Positions 9,822 through 21,344 of a stretch of DNA of 64,000 nucleotides are shown here, one piece after another. The translations under genes and the position numbers were made by a program. The stretch is from Aralia elata. Lineage: Eukaryota; Streptophyta; Magnoliopsida; Apiales; Araliaceae. The stretch is from assembly GCA_034770075.1 (NCBI GenBank), contig JAVJAP010000356.1, positions 124,001 to 188,000 on the forward strand, read 5' to 3'. Below the pieces are notes generated by a model. That model saw only the letters and a list, made by a program, of their open reading frames with translations. It was not told the DNA's origin and made no database searches. Numbering within the stretch: position 1 is the stretch's first letter; each line of letters starts with the position of its first letter.

Positions 9822-12337
9822 ATGGCACAAACTAGAAATGGATCTGAGCAAGGCGGAGGAAACAAACCTCCCATGTGCAACAAGGACAAATTTGCCAACT
9901 GAAAAGTTCGCATACAGGCATACATGGATGCCATTGACGAGGATCTATTTGATAATGTAATCAATGGGCCTTATGTACCAACCAAGCTGACGCCAACTGC
10001 TGAAGATCCAAATAAAGTCTCAATCAAACAAAAAGGGGATTTGACTGATGCAGAGAAGAAAACAGTTCAGTTAGACAAAAGGGCCAAAAACATTTTGTTC
10101 ATAGCTCTAGAAGATGAATTATTTGAAAACGTGGTCAACTGTACAACAGCTAAGGAAGTATGGGATGCACTACTGATCATGAATGAAGGAACGGAAGAAG
10201 TCAGAGAAAATAAGTAGTCCTTGCTCACTCAGCAGTATGAAATGTTCACCCACATCTCAGGGGAAAACATCACTTCCACATATGAAAGATTCAACGTACT
10301 ACTCAACTCTCTTCGAGCATATGGAAAGACCTATCCAAACAAAGATCTCATCATCAAGTTCATGAGAGCTCTACCAAGCAAATGAGATGCCAAAACTACT
10401 GCTATTAGAGAGTCAAAGAATCTTCATGAAATGGTTGTTCAAATGTTGTATGGAAATCTTCTCACTTATGAACTGGAGCTGACCCAACGAGCTGAAACAC
10501 TGTCAGAAGGAAAGAAGAAAGAAAGAGGAATTGCTCTAAAGGCATCTACTTCAAAAATAGCTGACTAAGATGATGATGAAGATGATGAACTCAATGATGA
10601 AGGAGTTGTTATGCTGGTCAAACACTTCAAAAGGTTTATAAGCAGAAACAACAGACAGAGGAAGTTCAGTAGCAGCTCTAAAGAACAAGTTAATGACTTG
10701 TGCTACAACTGTAAACAACCAGATCATTTCATCGCAAACTGTCCCAAGCCTCCAAGAAATGATCCAAAGAAGGACAAGAAAAAATCAGAATTCAAAAGCC
10801 ACTACAAGGCCAAGAAAAAGGAAAGAGGGTTCGTCGCTGAAAGTTCATGGAGTGACTCAGACAACGACTCAAGTCCTGAATCAGGTGAAGATGAAGAAAC
10901 TCAAAAAGCCAACCTATGCTTAATGGCCAAAGAAGGAAAAAGCAAGAAAGAATTCAATGTGGATGAGGTATTTGACTTTTATTCTCCTGATTTAACTATT
11001 GATGACCTTAGAGATGGCATGCATGACTCTATGATAGAACTGCATAAATACATGAAACTGTTTAGAATTGTGTCAAAGGATCATTCTCTTCTTCAAGAAG
11101 AAAAAGAGAAAGCGGTCGTAGAGTTGGAAACTGCTCTACGAACGGCTAACTCATGTGCCAAACTTGAGGCTGAAAATGCTAACCTAAGACTTGTAAATGA
11201 GCTTAATACTCAGAAGGAGTTAATTCTAATATCCAAAATCCAGGAACTAGAAAAAACTATCTCATCATGGAACAAGTCCTCTCTGTCTATGGATACCATA
11301 ATCTCTAGTCAAAGATCAATGGCTAACCGATCAGGACTAGGTTTCTGCAATTTCCCTTCAGAAATCTCAGTAGCTAAGCCTATGAAAGCTAATAGCTCTC
11401 CTAACTATAATAAGAAAATTATATTTGTGAAATCCCTACCGAATATTAATACTTTTCATTCAAATCAAAGTATTATCTCTCACACCACCCTAAGATTCAA
11501 GAAATCAAAGAGTAAGTCAAATTCTGCATTCAAGTCACGAAGGGTCGTAGAACATGACAAGACTCTCTCTACGAACCAACCTGACAAGAATCGTAGAGAT
11601 AACTTTAACTCTACGAAAACTCTAAATCATAGAAGTGAAAGAAAGTAGAAGGGAGTTAAGCCAAAAGGTGTGAAGTACTATCATACACACATTTCTAAGA
11701 CCAAAAGGAGTCCACACTCACACACATGCATGCATCACATTCAATGTTACAATTGCTATAAACATGGTCATAAAGCTACAGAATGTTATTACCCTATACT
11801 GCACAGACCCAAAATCAAACAGATTTGGGTTCCCAAAGTTACTAATGAATATGGACCCAAGCAATATTGGGTACCAATATGAAAGCTGATCCTTTCTGCT
11901 GGTACAAAGTTCCACTGAATCAACATGGTACCTTGATAGTGGACGCTCTAGGCATATGACAGGCAACAAGGCTCTTCTGTCAAACTTTAAAGAAAAAGAT
12001 GGTCCTGCAGTCATCTTTGGTGATAACAATAATGGAAAGACAAGAGGATATGGTTCTGCTGGGAATGGTGCTGTGTCCTTCAGCAAAGTGGCATACGTTG
12101 AAGGACTAAAACACAATCTTCTCAGCATCAGCCAACTATGTGATAAAAATCATCAAGTCACTTTTCTCAACAATCAGTGTCAAGTCAGGGACATGACGAC
12201 CAACTCATTGAAGCTGATAGGAACCAGAGAAGGAAATGTCTACACTGTCAACCTTGCAGAGTTAAGACCCGATGAAACTATATGTTTTCTTGCCAAAGCT
12301 TCTAAAGATCAGTGTTGGCTATGGCATAGGAGGTTAT
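9822..12337 (+). pseudogene. element B gag, protease and start of pre-integrase (broken)
   Basis: ATG at 9822 (MAQTRNGSEQGG) opens a capsid protein with the copia UBN2-type gag region (YMDAIDEDLFDNVINGPY, then ELFENVVNCTTAKEVWDAL). Two CCHC knuckles follow: CYNCKQPDHFIANC (about 10703) and CYNCYKHGHKATEC (about 11743). Between them is a Glu/Lys-rich coiled coil. After a frameshift near 11900 comes the protease, LDSGRSRHMTG, with its catalytic Asp at 11935-11937. Stops at 9900, 10215, 10383, 10566, 11646 and 11880 break gag. The frame ends in CWLWHRRL, where element A entered; the next residues SHLNFKSM resume at 21345. Confidence 0.9.
12333..12337. repeat. target-site duplication GTTAT (left copy of A)
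   Basis: GTTAT is repeated exactly at 21345-21349 on the far side of element A. Removing A and one copy restores B pol in frame (HRRL-SHLNF). Confidence 0.95.
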
Positions 12338-14019
12338 TGAAAGTAGTATGCACACAAGCCAATCATATTTGATATGATGTAGCATATACTTTGTAATCTT
12401 ATTCGTTTGTTAAAGGCATTTTACTTTATCTACATGATACTGTTATATTGAATGTGATAAACCCATAGTTTTGAGTAATGCTTTTAGAATCATGATGGTG
12501 ATCATGCTAATGAGATCTAAATTCAAGATAGCTCACAAACTAAAATCGTTCCTAATCGATGGATTACTAAAAGGGGATTAGTGAATACGTTGCTTCCTAA
12601 TCTAAAGCAAGTATGTAGGTGCTTACTAGAGAATAAGTTCACTGAACGTGGCTTGCTAAGGAATACCTAATGGAGTTTTACTCGCCTGTCAATAGGAATT
12701 CCTTTAGTGATAGTAGTACAAGTGATCCTTGGACTTGAGATCATCATAGTATCTTGTGTGTGATGAGTTATACTTTGACATGTCCCTTAAGACCTTTAGG
12801 GTATATCAAAGGGTATAATTGGGTATAATAAATTATACATGGAGATAAGTGAATGATCAACAAAGAATCTACCACTTCTAGTAAAAAGAGAGAATGTCCT
12901 ATGTGATTCGATAAATGACGACTCAGAAGTCTTTGGCCAAAGCAGAATGAAATTAGAAAGGAGTTTCTAATTTGCATTATTAGAGTTGTGCATTTGAGAA
13001 TCGAAATACATATAATTAAATAAAATAAGATTTGACAGTAATTCCATGTCTTATATTTAATTGGGACATTGTATGGTAGAAGGATTGAATTGTACGATAA
13101 CTATTCACTGAAAGGTTCTCTTTTATGATTAATGTTGAAATCTATATTATCTGGAAAGTCGTTGATCGTTAAGGGGCTTACCCTTATTGTAGAATAAATA
13201 TTATTTACTTAAATAAATTAAATAGTTTAATTTATTTATTTAAATAAGATTAGAATTGTTCTAATTGATTTATTCACAACCAGTTTAATATGGAGAACCT
13301 AAAGGGTCACACCGCAAAAGAAAAATATTTGTTTAAGAAGTAAATGACATAATTGTAATAATAAGTTAAGTGTATTTAATTTAATCTATGGAGATAGAAT
13401 AAATTAAATAGCTTAATATTTATTATTTAATATTTTGGAAATATTAAATATAAATTAATAAGAGGAGTCTTATTATTATTATTATTACTATTACTATTAT
13501 TTAATTCCTAATAGGGATTGAGAATTAATTAATAGAAGTACTCTCTCATAAATTCCTAATTAGATTAGGAGTTTAATTAATTAAAGGATTTTAATTAAAA
13601 TAAAAACCCTAATCCTAAATAGTTTAGGAGGGTTCCCTATATCTATAAATAAGACGAGTCTTATCATGATTTAGGGTTAGACAGTTACACTCTTCCATGA
13701 GAATTGGAGAGAGAGAGTACTTGCAATTTCTATAGAGATAGAAACTAGGGTTTTGCCAACACCCATCTTCTTGAATAACTATTCTTCCTTGGTGGATCAC
13801 CTCTAGAGACCAAACACTTGGGTGGCTAACGTTGATCAAAGGAAGGAATTCCATCGGTGAAATTCAAGGAGAACGCGAAGGATTTGGAGGTGAACTCGTA
13901 CCCGTGGAAGCATGGTCCTACAAGGGTATGATTCTCATACTTTATCTCTTTCGTTTTATCGCGCTTCCGCATTATTTATGTAATTTGATTGCATGTTCGC
14001 GCTATATACAAACCTAACA
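12338..14019 (+). repeat. 5' LTR of element A
   Basis: This 1682-bp LTR has TATA box TATAAATA at 13644-13651. Compared with the 3' LTR it lacks about 63 bp near 12592 and about 62 bp near 13956. The second gap lies between CGTTT repeats, as expected for a microhomology deletion. Homologous antisense ORFs of 60-77 codons appear in all LTR-A copies and simply reflect shared sequence. Confidence 0.92.
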
Positions 14020-14020
14020 G

Positions 14021-14033
14021 TGGTATCAGAGCC
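14021..14033 (+). other. primer-binding site of A (initiator tRNA-Met)
   Basis: TGGTATCAGAGCC starts one base after the LTR end. It matches the complement of the initiator tRNA-Met 3' end. Confidence 0.92.
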
Positions 14034-14135
14034 TAACCTTGTGCTAATTATCGATTATTATAATTCCATGTATGTATGGGTATGCGATTGGATCGATTTT
14101 CTAGGCAAAGAAAAAAAAATTTCGAACTCTGCTAC

Positions 14136-14255
14136 GCGGCGCGGCCGCGCCGCTTCCAGTTCATTCTGGAGCGCGGCCGCGCCCTAACCCAGAAATCGTT
14201 TCTGGGGTGCAGCGCGACCGCGCCGCTCCTAGTTCATTTTGGAGCGCGGCCGCGC
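14136..14255. repeat. cluster of four GCGCGGCCGCGC palindromes in the leader of A
   Basis: The palindromes are at 14139-14150 (inside an 18-bp perfect palindrome, 14136-14153), 14171-14182, 14212-14223 (one mismatch) and 14244-14255. Starts are 32, 41 and 32 bp apart. Between them lie smaller inverted repeats such as CCAG...CTGG. The block is GC-rich in an otherwise strongly AT-rich leader. It carries no ORF that I would call a gene. Confidence 0.9.
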
Positions 14256-14387
14256 CGGTCTGCAGATTTTGAAAAATTTTTATTTTGATTTTATTTATTT
14301 TCAATTAAGATAAAATATTTATTTTAATTGGAATATGATTAAAATTAAAAGTTTTATTTTAACTTGGAATTGGATTCTACGTTAACT

Positions 14388-14528
14388 AGAATAAAGGAGT
14401 TTATTCATATATGGAATAGGATTCCATGTTTCCTAGAATAAAGGAGTTTATTCGTATATGGAATAGGATTCCATGTTTCCTAGAATAAAGGAGTTTATTC
14501 ACATATGGAATAGGATTCCATGTTTCCT
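14388..14528 (+). repeat. 47-bp tandem repeat, three units, with decayed continuation
   Basis: Three units starting at 14388, 14435 and 14482 begin AGAATAAAGGAGTTTATTC. The core AATAAAGGAGTTTATT recurs in looser form to about 14790, so the original array was longer. It lies in the untranslated leader of A. Confidence 0.9.
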
Positions 14529-14529
14529 T

Positions 14530-16051
14530 AAAAATAAAGATATTTATTTTGATAAGGAATAAGATTCAACATATTTTATTTTCCAACAATTTTAAGTTAA
14601 AAAATAAAGGTGTTTATTTTAAACTTGAAATTGGTTTCCATGTTAATTAAAATAAATGAGTTTATTTTGATTTAGAATTTGATTAAAAATAAAGGAGTTT
14701 ATTTTATTCAAAATTGGATGAAATAAAATAAATAAGTTTATTATGATTTAAATTTTAATTAAAATAAAGGAGTTTATTTTGTTTCAAAATTGTATTTCTA
14801 GTAAACTTTTAATTGCCCATTAAATGATATCAATGCATATATGGAATGGTTTTATTATTCATGAGATGAATGTTATTTATTGATACATATAGAGATATGC
14901 ATGATAATAAATAGGGATTGATTATGGACTACTGACCAATGTGTGATTGGATTTATTTTAGTGGATGCTTGAATGAATGGGTTTTATAAATGGGGTATGC
15001 GTACCTCGTCTTCTCTAGTTTTTCTTGATGTAAATTCTATCTTCCTCCTATGTACCTCCCCTTGACTGCTGATCAAGGTTTCTATTTATAGTAAATAGTT
15101 TATGTAATAGGATTAGTTAGAATTAATTTTGAAGAATTGGAGACAAAGGAGCAAGGAGCGTATGAAGACCCGTTTGTAATGGAGCCCGGGTTTAAATGTA
15201 ATAGTTATATTTAAATTTTATTCTTGCACCCTAGGTTTGACCTTTTGGTTCACTTGGTGGCTCTAGTGAACCAAACTAGAATAAAAGTCCATAATCAATC
15301 CGGGTAGAATATAGTATTCTATATGTGCATGCTTACTATGTATATATTATATATTATACAACATGCTTCGCATGTTAAATAATATGACGCGTATTATATA
15401 TATATATATGTGCATGCGCGCTAAACAAGATGAGACAAATAATAACAAACCCCTCAAAGAAATTATATTAAGTCCTAAGCGTTCAAAGATATTTGGTATA
15501 TCGAACGTCACCTTCTAGCATGGTAAAGCGATAGAGTATTAAATATTTAATAAGAGTTTGTTGTGTCATACAAGGCAAGTATTAAATATTTAAGATGTTG
15601 CTTTATCACATTTGATGCTTATACATAAACTGAACAATGCTGTTTTGTTGTGTCACACAAGGACAGTGTTTTTCTTTCGAATATATGGAAGTGCTAGGTT
15701 GGACTTAACTTGGATAATTTTGATTCGGATGTGTCACACTTGATCAAAATAATCTAAGAGGCAAAATACAAGGAGTTACATAGTGATGTAATTGACAATA
15801 GTTGTCTACCTATTTATTTATATATAGTTTGTTGTGTCACACAAGGCTATATACATTTGAAATGGGATCCTTATTCTCACTAGCAAATCTTTAATTAGAT
15901 ATGCCGAACTATATAAGGAGGGTAATATAGTTTGATGAAAATAGTGGGAGATACCAATTTAAAATAAAGAACTAATTTATTTTGGTAATTAATTAAAATG
16001 AATGTATGCTAAAATATTGTTAAATTATAAATTCATTTACAGAATTTTACA
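14530..16051 (+). other. untranslated leader of element A
   Basis: About 1.5 kb without a credible ORF. It holds repeated TTGTTGTGTCACACAAGG-like motifs near 15557, 15645 and 15828, and a shorter GTGTCACAC at 15731. Each is centred on the near-perfect palindrome TTGTGTCACACAA. The rest is AT-rich. Copia leaders are rarely this long. Confidence 0.6.
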
Positions 16052-19000
16052 ATGTCTAATTTACTATCACTGCGGAGCATATTAGATGCTAATTAACCGG
16101 ACCAAATTAAAAGGACTGGTTAGAGAATTTGAGAATAGTTCTCAAGGCTGAAAAACTATCTTATGTCCTTAATATGTCTATCCCTGCAATGGTTGTAGAC
16201 AATGCCTCTGAGGAAGAGATTGCTACTTTTAGAAAGTGGCAAGATGATGCACAGTTGGCTCAATGCATCATGCTCGCATCCATGAGTAACGAGCTTCAGC
16301 GTCAGCATGAAACTATGGATGCTCCTACTATACTCTGGCACCTTCAAGGAGTTGAATGGTGAGGAAAATAGGACTATTAGATATCAGATGTCTAAGGAGC
16401 TTTTCCGATCTAGAATGATCGATGGCACTACAGTACAGACATATGTCCTAAAATGATCAATCTGATTGAACAATTGGGACAATTGGGTTTTAATGGATGG
16501 AGAGTTGATCCAAGATTTGATCTTGCAATCACTTCGGGACTCTTTCTAACAAATTGTTGTGAATTTCCACATGAACAAGCTATATGTCAGCCTGCCTGAG
16601 TTGCTTAAACATGTTGAAAACTGTAAAGAGTCACTTTCCAACCAGGAAAGACCAAGTCTTACTGGTAGATGATTCTTCCAGGAAGCGGAAAAGGGCCAAA
16701 GGATCTTCTTAAAAGAAGAACAATTCAAAGAAGGTAAATGGAAAGGCAAAAACAAAGGATAATAAGAATAAGACTGATGCAGATAGCAAAGGAGTTTGCT
16801 TCCACTGCAATAAGCCAAGATACTAGAAAGGAAACTGTAAGGAGAATCTTACAGAGGCTAACCAGAAAAGCTTAGTGAAGTTTCGGTTACAGATATGGGT
16901 TTGTTCATAATTGAAATAAATTTTTCTATAAGTCAAGGTTCTACTTGGGTATTAGATACCGGCTGTAGTTCTCACGTATGCAATCCAATGCAGAGACCAA
17001 GCAAAAGTAGAAAGCTAAATAAAGAGTAAGTAATCTTATGTGTGTCAATGGAGCAAAAGTTGCTGCATTAACCATAGGAACTTATAGTTTAGCATTGCCT
17101 ACGGGCAAGTCTATTAAGTTAATAAATTGTTATTATGTTCCAGTTCTCATTAGAAATATTAGAACTTTTGTTGTTGGACAAGGAAGGTTCTGGTATTATA
17201 TTTAAGAACAACTGTTATTCTATTTATAATGATAATATTTTGTTTGAAACTGGAAGATCACTTGATGGACTTTGTAAACTTGACTTACACGAAAAATAAT
17301 TTTACAAATTGAACAAACTAGTAAAAGAAAAGGAGATGGTCATTCAAAGAGTTGAATGTGTGTATTTGATGAAATACAAATCTGAATCATTTGAAATGTT
17401 CAAAGAATTCAGAAGTGAAACAAATTGACAAAGTATTAAGATTCTTTGATCAGATCGAAGAAAGAATACTTGTGCAATGAGTTTCTAGATCATCTCAAAA
17501 TGGTATTTTCTCATAATGGACACCTCCTGATATGCAATAATTGATTGGTATGTCTAAAAGGAGAAAATGTACCTTGTTGGACATGGTGCAGTCCATGATG
17601 ATTTTTACCGACATTCTAGTATCCATCTGGGGTTATGCCCTAGAAACGGCTGCATATCTACAAAATAAGGTAACCTCAAAATCCGACCCCAAGACTCTAT
17701 AAAAGTTATGGATAGGGAGGATTCCTAATCTTAAGTATGTTAAGATAAAGGGTTATCCAGCTTATGTGAAAAAGTTTCAAAGATAAGTTTGGGATAAAAT
17801 CTGACAAGTGCAGATTTGTGGGATATCCTAAAGAAAGTTTAGGGTATTATTACTATAATCCCATACGCTGCCTTCTTAGATAAAGGTGTTTATCATTGAA
17901 GGAGCTAGTGGGAGGGTAATTGATCTTGAAGGGGTTCAAGAACTACAAAGCACTTTAAGTCGAACCGAGGAACCTGTAGATAGACCTATTGTACCATAAC
18001 CGAATCGTAAATCTAGAAGAGTACCGAAGATACCTAGGAGGTATGGATTCATCATAGAGGATGATGATGAGGTACGCATCATAGAAGATGATGATCCAGT
18101 TATATACGATGAGGCTATGAGTAGAAGACACTCAGAGAAATGGCAGATGACCATGAAATCCAAAATGGACTCCATGTAAGAGAACCAAGTATAGACTCTG
18201 GTTACTCCACAAAAGGGCATAGTGCCTAGAATGTGAATATGGATCTTTAAGAGAAAGACTAGGGCAAATGGCAAGGTAGAGACCTATAAGACCAGACCTA
18301 TTTAAAAGGTTTTTCAAGTCAAGGAGTTGACTGTGATAAAATCTTATTACCGGGTAATGTTCAAGTCCATTTGGATTTTGCTTCTGATTGCAGCTTATTA
18401 CGAAATCTGGCAAAATGGATGTGGAGACGTCCTTCCTTAATGAAGACTTGAGGAGAATGTATGTATGATATAGCCAGAGGAATTTGTTTCAAAGGTTGAA
18501 GCAAATCGTGTTTTAAGCTATAATGATCCAAAGATGGATTGAAGCAAGCTTCTCAAAGATGGAACATTCGTTTTGATGAGACAATCAAAAGAGTTTGATT
18601 TTATCAAAAAGGAGAATGAACCTAGTGTGTACAAAAGGTCAGTGGGAGCACTGTGACATTCCTAGTATTACATGTTGATATACTACTAACAAGGAATAAC
18701 ACACCAATGCTACAATCAGTAAAGATAAAATTGTCTGAACTTTCCTCCATGAATGACTTGGGAGGAGCATCCTATAAATTGGGGATATAAATCTATATAG
18801 ATAGATTTAAAAGGATGTTCGGCTTGACCCAAGGAACGTATATTCATTTGATGCTAAAGGCGTTTAGCATGGCAAACTCCAAGAGAGGTCTCATAATGAT
18901 GAGCCATGGAGCGTATCTCTCTAAAATTTTCTCCAATTAAAAGAGAGATCGCATGAGTTACTATCATGTGTGCAGTGAATATACAAGGCCTGATGTTGAT

Positions 19001-19490
19001 CAGTCATATTCTGGAGATGATCACTATAAGACAGTGATAAACATCTTTAAGTACTTAACCGGTACTGAAGATGTGATCATGATTCATGGTAGGTCTGAAT
19101 TAAAACTAGAGGATTAAACAGACTCAATTTTTTCAGACTGACCAAGACGATAACAAATCCACTTTAAGGTAAATCGTTACCTTGAAAGGTGGTGCAGTGA
19201 ATTGGAAAAGTTCCAAACAGTAAATAGTTGCTGGTTTAGTGACAAAGACAAAGTATATAGCTGTAAATGAAGCTGCAAGTTGATTGTTTGGATGAAAAGT
19301 TCATCACGAAACTAGGAATAGTTCCCAAGTCTCATCTTGGATTCAAACATGTGTTGTGACACTTTCATTTGATTAGTGGAATCATTGAAAGAAGAAAAGT
19401 CACTATAGAGATAGTGGACTCTCGAGAACAACATTGCATATCCATCTACTGAAGCTTTATCCAATAGCAGGATGATCGTCACTTAGAGAA
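16052..19490 (+). pseudogene. element A gag-pol, heavily decayed
   Basis: ATG at 16052 opens a copia gag (RIVLKAEKLSYVLNMSIPAM, then SEEEIATFRKWQDDAQLAQC). A CCHC knuckle near 16798 reads CFHC...NC with the histidine and tryptophan positions lost. The protease site WVLDTGCSSHVC is kept near 16945. Later pieces match integrase (17500-17760), RT (about 18140-18900) and RNase H (about 19000-19450), in changing frames with many stops. From the protease to the end is only about 2.5 kb, against about 3.5 kb in a complete copia pol, so segments of integrase and RT are deleted. No protein could be made. Confidence 0.8.
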
Positions 19491-19538
19491 GAAGGGTATT
19501 ACATACCATGGCAATTGGCTTTAGTGCAAGTGGGAGAT

Positions 19539-21344
19539 TGAAAGTAGTATGCACACAAGCCAATCATATTTGATATGATGTAGCATATACTTTGTAATCT
19601 TATTCGTTTGTTAAAGGCATTTTACTTTATCTACATGATGCTGTTATATTGAATGTGATAAACCTATAGTTTTGAGCAATGCTTTTAGAATCATGATGGT
19701 GATCATGCTAATGAGATCTAAATTCAAGATAGCTCACAAACTAAAATCGTTCCTAATCAATGGATTACTAAAAAGGGGATTAGTGAATCCGGATAGATTA
19801 GTACATACGTTGCTTGCTCTTATGAAGAGGATGATTGATCTCATAATCATTTGTGTGGAGACACTAAAGCAAGTATGTAGGTGCTTATTAGAGAATAAGT
19901 TCACTGAACGTGGCTCGCTAAGGAATACCTAATGGAGTTTTACTCGCCTGTCAATAGGAATTCCTTTAGTGATAGTAGTACAAATGATCCTTGGACTTGA
20001 GATCATAATAGTATCTTGTGTGTGATGAGTTATACTTTGACATGTCCGTTAAGACCTTTAGGGTATATCAAAGGGTATGATTGGGTATAATAAGTTATAC
20101 ATGGAGATAAGTGAATGATCAACAAAGAATCTACCACTTCTAATAAAAGGAGAGAATGTCCTATGTGATTCGATAAATGACGACTCAGAAGTCTTTGGCC
20201 AAAGCAGAATGAAATTAGAGAGGAGTTTCTAATTTGCATTATTAGAGTTGTGCATTTGAGCATCGAAATACATATAATTAAATAAAATAAGATTTGACAG
20301 TAATTCCATGTCTTATATTTAATTGGGACATTGTATGGTAGAAGGATTGAATTGTACGGTAACTATTCACTGAAAGGTTCTTTTATGATTAATGTTGAAA
20401 TCTATATTATCTGGAAAGTCGTTGATCGCTAAGGGGGCTTACCCTTATTGTAGAATAAATATTATTTACTTAAATAAATTAAATAGTTTAATTTATTTAT
20501 TTAAATAAGATTAGAATTGTTCTAATTGATTTATTCACAACCGGTTTAATATGGAGAACCTAAAGGGTCACACCGCAAAATAAAAATATTTGTTTAAGAA
20601 GTAAATGGCATAATTGTAATAATAAGTTAAGTGTATTTAATTTAATCTATGGAGATAGAATAAATTAAATAGCTTAATATTTATTATTTAATATTTTGGA
20701 AATATTAAATATAAATTAATAAGAGGAGTCTTATTATTATTATTACTATTACTATTATTTAATTCCTAATAGGGATTGAGAATTAATTAATAGAAGTACT
20801 CTCTCATAAATTCCTAATTGGATTAGGAGTTTAATTAATTAAAGGAGTTTAATTAAAATAAAAACTCTAATCCTAAATAGTTTAGGAGGGTTCCCTATAT
20901 CTATAAATAAGAGGAGTCTTATCATGATTTAGGGTTAGACAGTTACACACTTTTTCATGAGAATTGGAGAGAGAGAGTACTTGCAATTTCTATAGAGATA
21001 GAAACTAGGGTTTTGCCAACACCCATCTTCTTGAATAACTATTATTCCTTGGTAGATCACCTCTAGAGGCCAAACACTTGGGTGGCTAACGTTGATCAAA
21101 GGAAGGAATCCCATCGGTGAAATTCAAGGAGAACGCGAAGGATTTGGAGGTGAACTCGTACCCGTGGAAGCATGGTTCTACAAGGGTATGATTCTCATAC
21201 TTTATCTCTTTCGTTTAATTGATAATTGAGCACATGGATGATCATGGTGAGGGTTTGTATAAAAAATTTTAAAATCCGTTTTATCGCGCTTCCGCACTAT
21301 TTATGTAATTTGATTGCATGTTCGCGCTATATACAAACCTAACA
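19539..21344 (+). repeat. 3' LTR of element A
   Basis: This 1806-bp LTR begins TGAAAGTAGT after the purine tract and ends CCTAACA at 21344, followed by the right GTTAT duplication. It is the longer of the two A LTRs and probably nearer the ancestral form. The TATA-like CTATAAATAAG is near 20900. Confidence 0.92.

Larger units (their letters stand above)
12338..21344 (+). mobile_element. degenerate Ty1/copia retrotransposon A nested in B
   Basis: LTRs at 12338-14019 and 19539-21344 both start TGAAAGTAGT and end CCTAACA, flanked by GTTAT. The primer site TGGTATCAGAGCC is at 14021-14033 and a purine tract CAAGTGGGAGAT at 19527-19538. The 5.5-kb interior has a 2-kb leader with repeats, then heavily decayed copia gag-pol. 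At least two more copies of its LTR occur in the window (5720-6831 and 38433-52588). I do not assign it to a copia lineage. Confidence 0.93.

Noticed and set aside
12768..12977. Antisense ORF of about 70 codons found in several LTR-A copies (also near 6116-6325, 20030-20263, 51498-51698)
   Set aside because: It recurs only because the LTR recurs. Lengths and ends vary between copies, and there is no codon-level conservation beyond DNA identity.
16546..16818. Minus-strand ORF of 90 codons
   Set aside because: It lies opposite decayed copia gag of element A and shows no features of its own.
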